Below, piece by piece: positions 54,670 to 64,000 of a DNA stretch of 64,000 nt; positions within the stretch are counted from its first letter, which is position 1, and each line of letters begins with the position of its first letter. This stretch comes from Branchipolynoe longqiensis (lineage: Eukaryota; Annelida; Polychaeta; Phyllodocida; Polynoidae): positions 64,659,593 through 64,723,592 of the forward strand of contig CM059192.1 of assembly GCA_030323885.1 (NCBI GenBank), written 5' to 3'. Below the pieces are notes generated by a model that did no database searches, was not told the DNA's origin, and saw nothing but the letters and a program-made list of their open reading frames with translations. A program made the translations under genes and the position numbers.

Positions 54670-54989
54670 TAAGTTCAATTACTTTCAACTATGTCCACTA
54701 ACGGCTATGTGACTGGGGCTTCAATCTGTTAGTTCTACAATTGGTTAGTTGTTTGGTTATCGACAGTTATTTTCACTGACTGCCTTCACCCTATTGTGTA
54801 AGTGGTCATTAGTTTAGGCTTTAAGTTTTAAGTTTACCTCCTGGGTGCATCATGCCTAGCATGTATACTTTCGAAGAGATTGCTTGAATTATCAGTGTAT
54901 TTTTATTTACTTAATCTTTTATTTATTATTAATTTACTTTAATTTTGTTAGTTAGTTTAGCAGTGCATTAAGCTCCCTTTTGATTAAAT

Positions 54990-55740
54990 TTGTATATTAC
55001 TATTGTCCCTGTACTTCTTTCTTCTACTCCCTGTGCATTCCATTCCCTTGTTTTAATGTACTCGGTACTCCTCTCATATGATCTGTTTTTGGCTCTGTTT
55101 ATTATCACCCTCTCTTGTTACCTTTTTTTTTGTTTCCTGCACTCTCCCAGGCTTCCCTGTCTCCCTGAATGCTACTATTTTGATATGTGTTTTTCTTCTG
55201 TCATTTAGTGTGTTGACTCTTGCTTACCTATGGAGATCATCAGTTGGGTGTCTTATGTTCCACCATCAGACATATCTTAGTGCTCTATTTTGTAGTCTTT
55301 GTAGTTTATCCAACATGTTTTTGGTGCCCCCACTGTATGGTAGTATCATACCCTTATAGATTTTAATAGCCATGTTTGTGGTTAGGTATTATCTGGTATT
55401 TCGCTAATATCCAGATTTTGGGGTTTACCTTCTTGGTAACTTCTTTTATGTTATCATTGTATTTGTAGTTTAGTTCTGTGTCAAGATTCATTGCTAGATA
55501 TCTGTAGTTAGACTGATAATCAAGAACTTTTCCTCCCAAACTTCTTGGTTCTTCATTTTCACAATTGATTTTCCCACTGCCAAACACTAGGGCTTTCAAC
55601 TTCTTGTGGTTTATGGAAATCTCGTTGGAGTTACACCAATTATCTAAAGCTACTAGTTTCTCATTTATCTTATCTGTGCTCTTTTCTGCTAGTGCTTGTT
55701 GTGTATATCACTCTGTCATCAGCGTATAGTTAGAATTTGA
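54990..55740 (-). mobile_element. LINE ORF2 C-terminal fragment
   Basis: The minus strand shows YADDRVIY near 55725, in place of the FADD box of the 3.5-kb copy. ISINHKKLKALVFGSG and NYRYLAMNLD follow near 55500-55620, then KVNPKIWILAKY, and near 55290-55350 GMILPYSGGTK and LQRLQNRALRYV. This is the palm-end to C-terminal order of a LINE ORF2. Frameshifts and stops break it. The fragment may continue to ~54800 as 3' UTR. Confidence 0.82.
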
Positions 55741-55774
55741 TACCTTCTAAGGACTTCTTCAGAACATTAATCTA

Positions 55775-55945
55775 AGGCAATAGATTATTTGTTGGGGTTT
55801 TACATCCATGCAACATCTAAGGCAATACATTGACTGTTTGTTGGGATTTTACGTCCAGGCAACACCTAAGGCAATATATTGTTTGTTGGTGTTTTACGTA
55901 CTGGCAACATCTAAGGCAATATATTGTCCATTGGTGTTTAACGTC
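55775..55945 (-). repeat. SINE A tail tandem array, second locus
   Basis: Four units of TTGGGGTTTTACATCCATGC with CAACATCTAAGGCAAT-ATATTG, each a SINE A tail with no body. It is independent of the array at 46006-46372. Confidence 0.85.
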
Positions 55946-55948
55946 CAC

Positions 55949-55982
55949 AACCAGCACCAGCACCAGCACCAGCACCAGCACC
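55949..55982. repeat. (CAGCAC)n microsatellite
   Basis: Five CACCAG units in a row. Confidence 0.9.
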
Positions 55983-56067
55983 GCCCTATGACGTCAGTAG
56001 CAAGAACTTGTGCTTGGAGGAAGGACTTCCGACCCATTGCATGGGATGGTACCCCAAAACCAGTTTT

Positions 56068-56152
56068 TGTTTGTTGGGGTTTTACATCCAGGCAACATCC
56101 ATGGTCATATCAGGACGGGTACTAACTTGTGACAGTGCACACTCAAGACGAC
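56068..56152 (-). mobile_element. SINE A tail-side fragment
   Basis: GGGGTTTTACATCCAGGCAA through GTGACAGTGCACACTC; the copy ends where the satellite begins. Confidence 0.8.
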
Positions 56153-59100
56153 TTTCTCACACACCACGCTCAGCCTAATTCACTGTGTTATACCGTATGT
56201 GACACCATTCACGCACACACCACACTCAGCCTAATTCACTGTATTATACCTGATGTAACACCATTCACACACACCACACTCAGCCTAATTCACTGTGTTC
56301 TACCTGATGTGACACCATTCACACACACCACACTCAGCCTAATTCACTGTGTTATACCTCATGTGACACCATTCACACTCACACCACACTCAGCCTAATT
56401 CACTGTGTTCTACCTGATGTGACACCATTCACACACACCACACTCAGCCTAATTCACTGTGTTATACCTCATGTGACACCATTCACGCACACCACACTCA
56501 GCCTAATTCACTGTGTTATACCTGATGTTACACCATTCACACACACCACACTCAGCCTAATTCACTGTGTTATACCTTATGTGACACCATTCACAAACAC
56601 ACCACACTCAGCCTAATTCACTGTGTTATACCTGATGTGACACCATTCACACACACACCACCACACTCAGCCTAATTCACTGTGTTATACCTTATGTGAC
56701 ACCATTCACACACACACCACCACACTCAGCCTCATTCACTGTGTTATACCTGATGTGACACCATTCACACACACACCACACTCAGCCTAATTCACTGTGT
56801 TATACCTCGTGTGACACCATTCACACACACCACACTCAGCCTAATTCACTGTGTTATACCTGATGTGACACCATTCACGCACACACCACACTCAGCCTAA
56901 TTCACTGTGTTATACCTCATGTGACACCATTCACGCACACCACACTCAGCCTAATTCACTGTGTTATACCTTATGTGACACCATTCACACACACACCACA
57001 CTCAGCCTAATTCACTGTGTTATACCTGATGTGACACCATTCACACACACACCACACTCAGCCTAATTCACTGTGTTCTACCTGATGTGACACCATTCAC
57101 AAACACACCACACTCAGCCTAATTCACTGTGTCCTACCTTATGTGACACCATTCACACACACACCACACTCAGCCTAATTCACTGTGTTCTACCTGATGT
57201 GACACCATTCACAAACACACCACACTCAGCCTAATTCACTGTGTTATACCTTATGTGACACCATTCACAAACACACCACACTCAGCATAATTCACTGTGT
57301 TATACCTTATGTGACACCATTCACAACACACACCACACTCAGCCTAATTCACTGTGTTATACCTTATGTGACACCATTCACACACACACCACACTCAGCC
57401 TAATTCACTGTGTTATACCTTATGTGACACCATTCACACACACACCACACTCAGCCTAATTCACTGTGTTATACCTGATGTGACACCATTCACGCACACA
57501 CCACACTCAGCCTAATTCACTGTGTTATACCTGATGTGACACCATTCACACACACACCACACTCAGCCTAATTCACTGTGTTATACCTGATGTGACACCA
57601 TTCACAAACACACCACACTCAGCCTAATTCACTGTGTTATACCTTATGTGACACCATTCACACACACACCACACTCAGCCTAATTCACTGTGTTATACCT
57701 GATGTGACACCATTCACGCACACACCACACTCAGCCTAATTCACTGTGTTATACCTTATGTGACACCATTCACACACACACCACACTCAGCCTAATTCAC
57801 TGTTATACCTGATGTGACACCATTCACGCACACACCACACTCAGCCTAATTCACTGTGTTCTACCTGATGTGACACCATTCACAAACACACCACACTCAG
57901 CCTAATTCACTGTGTTATACCTTATGTGACACCATTCACACACACACCACACTCAGCATAATTCACTGTGTTATACCTTATGTGACACCATTCACACACA
58001 CCACACTCAGCCTAATTCACTGTGTTATACCTTATGTGACACCATTCACACACACACCACACTCAGCCTAATTCACTGTGTTATACCTCATGTGACACCA
58101 TTCACACACACCACACTCAGCCTAATTCACTGTGTTATACCTCATGTGACACCATTCACGCACACACCACACTCAGCCTAATTCACTGTGTTATACCTCA
58201 TGTGACACCATTCACACACACACCACACTCAGCCTAATTCACTGTGTTATACCTCATGTGACACCATTCACGCACACACCACACTCAGCCTAATTCACTG
58301 TGTTATACCTTATGTGACACCATTCACAAACACACCACACTCAGCATAATTCACTGTGTTATACCTCATGTGACACCATTCACAAACACACCACACTCAG
58401 CATAATTCACTGTGTTATACCTAATGTGACACCATTCACAAACACACCACACTCAGCATAATTCACTGTGTTATACCTTATGTGACACCATTCACACACA
58501 CACCACACTCAGCATAATTCACTGTGTTATACCTTATGTGACACCATTCACACACACCACACTCAGCCTAATTCACTGTTATACATTAGTGACACCATTC
58601 ACACACACACCACACTCAGCATAATTCACTGTGTTATACTCATGTGACACCATTCACGCACACCACACTCAGCCTAATGCACTGTGTTATACCTCATGTG
58701 ACAACCATTCACAGCACACACCACACTCAGCTAATTCACTGTGTTATACCTCATGAGAAACCATTCACACACACACCACACTCAAGCCTAATTCACTGTG
58801 TTATACCTCATGTAGACACCATTCACGCACACACCACACTCAGCCTAATTCACTGGTTTATACCGTATGTGACACCATTCACAACACACCACCTCAGCCT
58901 AATTCACTGTGTTCTACCTATGTGACACCATTCACACACAACACACTCAGCCTAATTCACTGGTTATACCTTATGTGACACATTCACGTCACACACCACA
59001 CTCAGCCTAATTCACTGTGTTATACCTTATGTGACACCATTCAAGCACACACCACACTCAGCCTAATTCACTGTGTTCTACCTGATGTGACACCATTCAC

Positions 59101-59155
59101 AAACACACCACACTCAGCATAATTCACTGTGTTATACCTTATGTGACACCATTCA
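56150..59155. repeat. 54-58-bp satellite
   Basis: About 54 units containing CACCACACTCAGCCTAATTC, ACTGTGTTATACCTGATGTG and ACACCATTCACACACA. Unit length changes with the ACAC run. A region at about 58565-58990 has many small indels. Frames are incidental. Confidence 0.96.
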
Positions 59156-59414
59156 CTACTTGATGTGACACTAGTCACCGTAGACTGCGCCAGACCCAGT
59201 CTCCTGAGGCGTCCAGTGGTGCGTAGTATACACACCAGAGGGCACTAGTGTGCGGCCTAACAAACACCGTGACGCCTCCGTGTGGCTCTAACAGGAACTG
59301 GCAACTACACCTTAGCCGTGGCCGATTGTTAGATCATTTAATTAAACCTGCATAGTCCGATGAAAGCTTCACATTTTTTAAACCAAAACACTGGTCTAGA
59401 TTTGATTCTACATA
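59156..59414. other. Unassigned spacer with a repeat F fragment
   Basis: TAAACCAAAACACTGGTCTA and GATTTGATTCTACATAT match repeat F (9820-9855). Confidence 0.45.
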
Positions 59415-59640
59415 TGATTCACCTATAGAACCCTCAGGTACCTGCTGTCACTGTCACATTGCCGTACCATTACATATTGATTCACCTATACAACCCTCAT
59501 GTGCCTGCTGTCACTGTCACATTGCCGTACCATTACATATTGATTCACCTTTCGGACCCTCAGGTACCTGCTGTCACTGTCACATTTCCGCACCATTACA
59601 TATTGATTCACCTATACAACCCTCAGGTACCTGCGTGTTG
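59415..59640. repeat. 63-bp tandem repeat
   Basis: 3.5 units with TGATTCACCTATACAACCCT, CAGGTACCTGCTGTCACTGT. Confidence 0.92.
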
Positions 59641-59649
59641 CTGCCGAAC

Positions 59650-60000
59650 CAAGTTGGTTGGTTGTTGGGAGTTTTACGTCCTGGCAACATCTAAGGTCAT
59701 ATCAGGGCAGGCACTGACTTGTGACAGTGTGCACTCATTGCGACTTTATAGTGCTGCACCACTGGGAAACCAGGCCACCAGCTCGATGACCTGATATCCC
59801 ACTGAGTTACATTATTCTGACACTGAGCCAACCAATCCATACCCTATCCTAATAATGCTGAGCACCTGGCTAGGAAGAGAGAAGTATCAATTTTTAAGTC
59901 ATTGGTTTGGTTCGACCAGCGTTCAAACCAGTGGATTCAAATCCCACGATTGACCAAAACAGGAGACGGACGCTCAACTCATTCGGCCATCCCGTCTGGT
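59650..60000 (-). mobile_element. SINE A copy
   Basis: The tail GAGTTTTACGTCCTGGCAAC is at left and the head ACTCATTCGGCCATCCCGTC at right. Confidence 0.9.
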
Positions 60001-60472
60001 TCAGTCGGGTGTCAGGAGATGCATGACAACAGCACTCAACATTCGGCATCGTGCTGCTGCTGAACCAGAAATGACTGAGTGGGGCACTGCTCGTCCTGCT
60101 GACTCAGCAGGAGGACCCTTGTACAAACAGTTCGTCGACTGTAAACGAAGTGTCATTTGGCTAAAAAATATTATATAAGACTGTGTGTCATCAGCATGCC
60201 TAGCTGAAAATTAACCAGTGCCTAATCTTTTTGTTAAATTACAACCAATTTTCGATGTGAAAAGCCCTGCAGCATGACCGCTTGGTTACGGTGGAGATAC
60301 CGTGTGGGACTTCCCGGTTTTTGGTCTGTGTGTTGGTTAGTACCGCCACCCCTGCGGGTACAAGCTGTGAACCCGGATGTGCGACCACGTGGCTTTATTT
60401 GTAACACTGGCCATCCTCGTTGTGGATGTGAGTGGGGGGGTGGGGGGGGGGGAGGGGGACTATGAAACCCAG
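60001..60472. other. Unassigned spacer
   Basis: A G-rich run at 60428-60460; no coding signal. Confidence 0.4.
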
Positions 60473-61024
60473 ATATTATTTTTTAAGAAAGTGGTCAAAT
60501 GTGGCATGATCTTTGTTTGTTTTCTAAGTGTTGTTTTGGGTGTTAATTGAGTCTACTAAGTCACTAATTATTGTTGAAATGCTACATGTATTTAATCTCT
60601 TCCACAAAATGTTTTTTATTTTAAATGCTTATATGATTTTGTGCAAAAGTGAAAAAATGAAAAATTGACCATCGACATCATGCGACTACCCAACACGTTT
60701 TTTTTTCAACTGTTTTTTTTTTGTAAGAAACAATTCTCTTAGTTTTACAGTAAACAATCAAATCTTGTTTGAATGTGTTGTGTGTATTAAAAAGATGTTA
60801 TGGATGGATGTTACATAGTTAATTTTAACAGCTTTCTTTATTTGTATAACATAAAATCAAACAGTGAAATTATTTGTTTCCAACTCTGACATGTGCAGAA
60901 AATGTAAACCTACAAATGAACATGGATTCTGCTATTGTTTGGAATGTTTTCTGCTATTATTTGAAATGTTTTCACTTTTGGTTTCCATGTCACAAAAGGG
61001 GTACACAGTTTCTGAGAATGACCC
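60473..61024. mobile_element. Foldback family G copy
   Basis: The right end CACAGTTTCTGAGAATGACC is the inverse of the family terminus. The interior has CCACAAAATGTTTTTTATTT and TATATGATTTTGTGC, as in 16803-17030. The left limit is uncertain. Confidence 0.6.
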
Positions 61025-61065
61025 AAGTACTCATTTCCCGGGGTTTCACGTCAGTTGCCAAGTGT

Positions 61066-61735
61066 CATGTCATGTAGAACACAACGATGTGAACACACCC
61101 AGTTCTCCAGTCTACCATCACCTAAAACATCAACCCTGTATACACATTCAGTTCTCATATATTGCGTAACGTAGAACACTACTATATAAACACACCCAGT
61201 TCTCAGGTCTCCCATCACATAAAACATCAACCCTGTATACACATTCAGTTCTCATATATCGCATAATGTAGAACACTACTATATATACACACACCCAGTT
61301 CTCAGGTCTCCCATCACATAAAACATCAACCCTGTATACACATTCAGTTCTCATATATCGCATAATGTAGAACACTACTATATAAACACACCCAGTTCTC
61401 AGTTCTCCCATCACATAAAACATCAACCCTGTATACACATTCAGTTCTCATATATTGCGTAACGTAGAACACTACTATATACACACACCCAGTTCTCAGT
61501 TCTCCCATCACATAAAACATCAACCCTGTATACACATTCAGTTCTCATATATTGTGTAGCATAGAACACTACTATATACACACACCCAGTTCTCGGGTCT
61601 CCCATCACATAAACCATCAACCCTGTATGTACACATTCAGTTCTCATATGTCATGTCATGTAGGACACTAGCATACATACAGTTCTCGGGTGTCACATCA
61701 CCTAAAATATCAACCCTGTTCTCGGGTGTCATTAT
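61066..61735. repeat. 97-bp satellite
   Basis: 6.5 units containing CACCCAGTTCTCAGGTCTCC, CATCAACCCTGTATACACAT and GTAGAACACTACTATAT. Confidence 0.95.
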
Positions 61736-61922
61736 ATCCCACTCAGTCACATTATCCTGACACTGAGCCAACCAGTCCTTGCCTAGCCCGGCAGAGCGCC
61801 GGGCTAGGAAGCGACAAATATAATTTTTAAAGTCATTGGTTTGACTCGACCAGGGTTCGAATCCCGCGATCTACCAAAAACAGGAGTCAGACGCTGAACT
61901 TATTCGGCTATCGCGTCTGGTG
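61736..61922 (-). mobile_element. SINE A copy, tail missing
   Basis: From ATCCCACTCAGTCACATTAT to the head AGGGTTCGAATCCCGCG. Confidence 0.85.
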
Positions 61923-61926
61923 AAGT

Positions 61927-61992
61927 TTATTTGCTTGTTTGTTTAACGACCCCCAGCATAAAAAGTAAACATTTGCCATTGGGGGTCATACA
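61927..61992 (+). repeat. Repeat K copy
   Basis: TTGTTTAACGACCCCCAGC and the GTAAACATTTGCC block match 51602-51671. Confidence 0.55.
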
Positions 61993-62008
61993 GGTAGAAT
62001 AGAGTATA

Positions 62009-62068
62009 CATACATACATACATACATACATACATACATACATACATACATACATACATACATACATG
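62009..62068. repeat. (CATA)n microsatellite
   Basis: About fifteen perfect tetranucleotides. Confidence 0.97.
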
Positions 62069-62138
62069 AAGTGGTGCTTTATTTAATATGGAATAGTTGT
62101 TAGCACAATTTCACTGAAATGTATGTACGTATACTTGT

Positions 62139-62390
62139 GTCGTGGGGGTGATGAAGATGGGAAATATTGCCCCCAGAGCGAGTTTTGAACCCAGACCCCT
62201 TGCACTCTGGGCTAGTGTGCTAACCATTAGACCACCTAGGCTCCGTGATGCAATCACCCTACCCACACCTCCCTGTCTATGTGGCTCCTTGCCTGAGAAG
62301 TCAGTGCAGACTATTACACTTGTCCCCCTAGAATTGGAAGTCTTTTAAATGATTTACATCCAAAAGTCGCTTTAATGCATACAATTACAT
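62139..62390 (-). mobile_element. SINE C copy
   Basis: It starts TCGTGGGGGTGATGAAGATG and has the inverted tRNA-like head (GTGCTAACCATTAGACCACC). The 3' part GAATTGGAAGTCTTTTAA and TACAATTACAT matches the 28-kb units. Cassette 2 begins directly after it. Confidence 0.85.
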
Positions 62391-62391
62391 A

Positions 62392-62876
62392 TAGGATAAT
62401 TATGTGAGACTTACCTTGGTACAGTTGACACATAATTGTTGTTTTACCGAGTCCGAGGCCTCGGATATTTGTAGTCCAGTGAGATATAGCACTCCCGCCC
62501 GATCAATCTTTAACTAACCTACCGAAATTATGCCTATTTCCTTTTTTAACAAAATTTTCAACAAATTTGCCGGAGGTGATTAGCCTGTATCAGCATGTCT
62601 ACATCATGTCATATTCCACTGTCGTCACCCATCCAAGTACTGACGGGGCTCAAGCGTTGCTTAACTTTGGTGATCGGATGAGAACCAGTGTTTCCTATGT
62701 GATATTAGCTGTTATAACAATTTTGCTCAAATCTCCTTTGGAAACCGAAGCCCAGAAACCTCCAACATAATAGGAAGGGAGGGTGGGACTGGACTACAAA
62801 TATCCGAGGCCTCGGACTGGGTAAAACAACAATTATGTGTCAACTGTACCAAGGAGAGTCTCACATAATTATCCTA
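62392..62876. mobile_element. Inverted-repeat cassette 2 (86-bp arms)
   Basis: The left arm 62392-62477 (TAGGATAATTATGTGAGACT ... CGAGGCCTCGGATATTTGTA) is nearly perfectly inverted at 62791-62876. The interior holds a 5S rRNA-like sequence. The DIRS-like element 2 starts at once after the right arm. Confidence 0.85.
62597..62715 (-). rRNA. 5S rRNA-like sequence (pseudogene or SINE3-type head)
   Basis: Read on the minus strand, ~119 nt follow the 5S rRNA plan. They run AATATCACATAGGAAACACT, GGTTCTCATCCGATCACC, AAGTTAAGCAACGCTTGAGC and GTCAGTACTTGGATGGGTGA, then a 3' end with GGAATATGACATGATGTAGA. The internal promoter (A box, intermediate element, C box) is well preserved, while both ends have diverged and would pair poorly in helix I. 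A functional gene is unlikely; a 5S-derived retroposon or captured 5S copy fits better. Confidence 0.8.
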
Positions 62877-64000
62877 TTTTACCTCGTCCTCAACCTCTTG
62901 GCTATTTATAGCCCAGTGAGATGTTTACGTAGACATAATTTCAGTTTAGTATTAACTGTAGCTATTTCTTATAGCCTTACTACTCATGACTTGCTTAACA
63001 AAATTTAAGCCATGCTTTTGTTTTTCTCTATCCGTTTGTTGTAATGTTTTGCAAATGATAGAGATGTTTACCATACTACATCTTTTAGAATGGTTTTACT
63101 AGGAATGCCCAATTTCCTGGCATTTGATGCTACTGCACCACTAGTAGAGTGTGCTGAATAGTTCTTCATATCTATAGCTACTGCTAACAGTATCCTAAGG
63201 GTCCATCTTGTTAACGTGTCTCTTGTAATTAGACCGAAGGGTTTAATGTAACTTAACAATAATATATTGTTCTTTCTTACATGCTTAGTGTTTAGAAAAT
63301 ATGTCTTAATAGCTCTAACCACACACAGTTTCTTATCTTCCGAAAAAGCTTTAAGTGTGATAGAAAACATAGGGTCCCCTGTCCTATTCGATTTCAATAA
63401 GTTATCTAAGTCAAAAAATCACTTCTTCTTTTGACAATTCATCTTATCTAAATTTAAAGCTAGTATAGTCTGGCCTCTATGCCCTGTAATAATCAGGATA
63501 AGTACGGCACCTTTAAACTCCAAATCTCTCATGGAAAAGTTTTTGTTGTCTGGCCAAGTTTTGAATAGTTTGAAGACTAGCGAAACATCCCCAAACCCTA
63601 GTGTATTTAGGCTTTGGTGGATTTATCTAATAACTGACTTTAGAAACCAATGAATCAAGTAATGCTTCCCCTCTGTTTGACCATCTATCCTAGGAAGAAC
63701 CACTGATAAAGCACAGCGTGCTGTATTAATGGCACCAAACCCTAGCCCTTCATCCTCCAGTGTGCGAAGGAAACAAAGAACCTGTGCAAGAGGGGTTTAA
63801 ACAATCAATTTTAGACAACGTACAAAATAATTGCTACTTCTTAACATAATGAGCATAAAGCTTAACCATCCCAGGACTCCAGGCTGAAGAGCCCAGTCTT
63901 GTAGGGTCGTTTTGTCTATCCCAACGGGTTGCAGATGCTTCCTCAGAAAAAGAAATGCCACCAAGGGGGTCGAATTGACGTCTCCCTTTGGTGCCAAAAG
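62877..64000 (-). mobile_element. DIRS-like tyrosine-recombinase retrotransposon 2 (runs off right edge)
   Basis: The terminal sequence TTTTACCTCG ... GCCCAGTGAGATGTTTACG parallels the start of element 1 at 29034. Recombinase sequence of the same family follows on the minus strand. Only the 3' part lies in the window. Confidence 0.82.
63068..63990 (-). pseudogene. DIRS tyrosine recombinase remnant 2
   Basis: The C-terminal open frame (63068-63397) has KSNRTGDP, as in element 1, then CVVRAIKTYFLN and NYSAHSTSGAVASNA, where the H-x-x-R box reads HSTS, so the second arginine is changed. Upstream, in a separate open stretch near 63480-63540, TGHRGQTI carries the first catalytic arginine. N-terminal pieces lie at 63620-63990. 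Stops near 63420, 63600 and 63790 break it. It is homologous to 29311-30039 but clearly diverged. Confidence 0.82.

Larger units (their letters stand above)
54063..54720. mobile_element. Foldback family M, copy 2, with nested insertions
   Basis: The right end ACTAACGGCTATGTGACTGG at 54690-54715 matches that of copy 1, and GGATGCCGGT at 54214-54223 matches 53988-53997. The element is split at CCGGT by the foldback at 54221-54669. Confidence 0.65.

Noticed and set aside
56150..59155. CRISPR-like appearance of regularly spaced repeats
   Set aside because: Units are adjacent head to tail without unique spacers and there are no cas genes; it is a satellite.

Overview
The window looks like a stretch of a repeat-rich invertebrate genome. 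A marine mollusc, perhaps a gastropod, is my best guess. It has split genes with GT-AG introns, non-LTR, LTR and DIRS-type retrotransposons, several tRNA-derived SINE families, many foldback (MITE-like) elements and long tandem arrays. There are no bacterial operons, phage genes or CRISPR arrays. The mollusc call is inference: the SINE here called D resembles a repeat I remember from gastropods and bivalves, and no search could be run.

The one clear host gene is an NF-kappaB transcription factor of the p105/p100 (NFKB1/2) class on the minus strand. Five exons rebuild the whole Rel homology domain in one frame with consensus splice sites: 22810-23126, 16623-16780, 13396-13532, 11622-11780 and 10284-10619. 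The 16623-16780 exon holds the HAH-x-L-x-GKHC block and is too short for an ordinary ORF scan. A start-codon exon at 53290-53407 fits in phase and may be the first coding exon, which would make the first intron about 30 kb. The nuclear localisation signal, ankyrin repeats and 3' end were not found and should lie beyond the left edge.

Layout. 1-10 kb: a 41-bp minisatellite interrupted by a LINE reverse transcriptase fragment, then a decayed Ty3/gypsy-like LTR element sitting in a 21-bp minisatellite. 10-23 kb: NF-kappaB exons separated by SINEs, a solo LTR and 21-, 33- and 24-bp arrays. 23-53 kb (probable intron 1): 44-bp, 51-bp, 29/32-bp, ~73-bp and 37-bp arrays, foldback elements, a DIRS-like tyrosine-recombinase retrotransposon (29034-31307), four related LTR copies and many SINE A copies. 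53-64 kb (upstream of the candidate first exon): nested foldback elements, a LINE fragment, a 3-kb 54-58-bp array, a 97-bp array, and a second DIRS-like element running off the right edge, preceded by an inverted-repeat cassette that contains a 5S rRNA-like sequence.

Most long open frames here are tandem repeats whose unit lacks stops, not genes. No complete new system is evident. The observations most worth checking are the recurring group of tRNA-like SINE, inverted-repeat cassette and DIRS end (once with an embedded 5S sequence), the satellites made from SINE tails, and the nested foldback elements.
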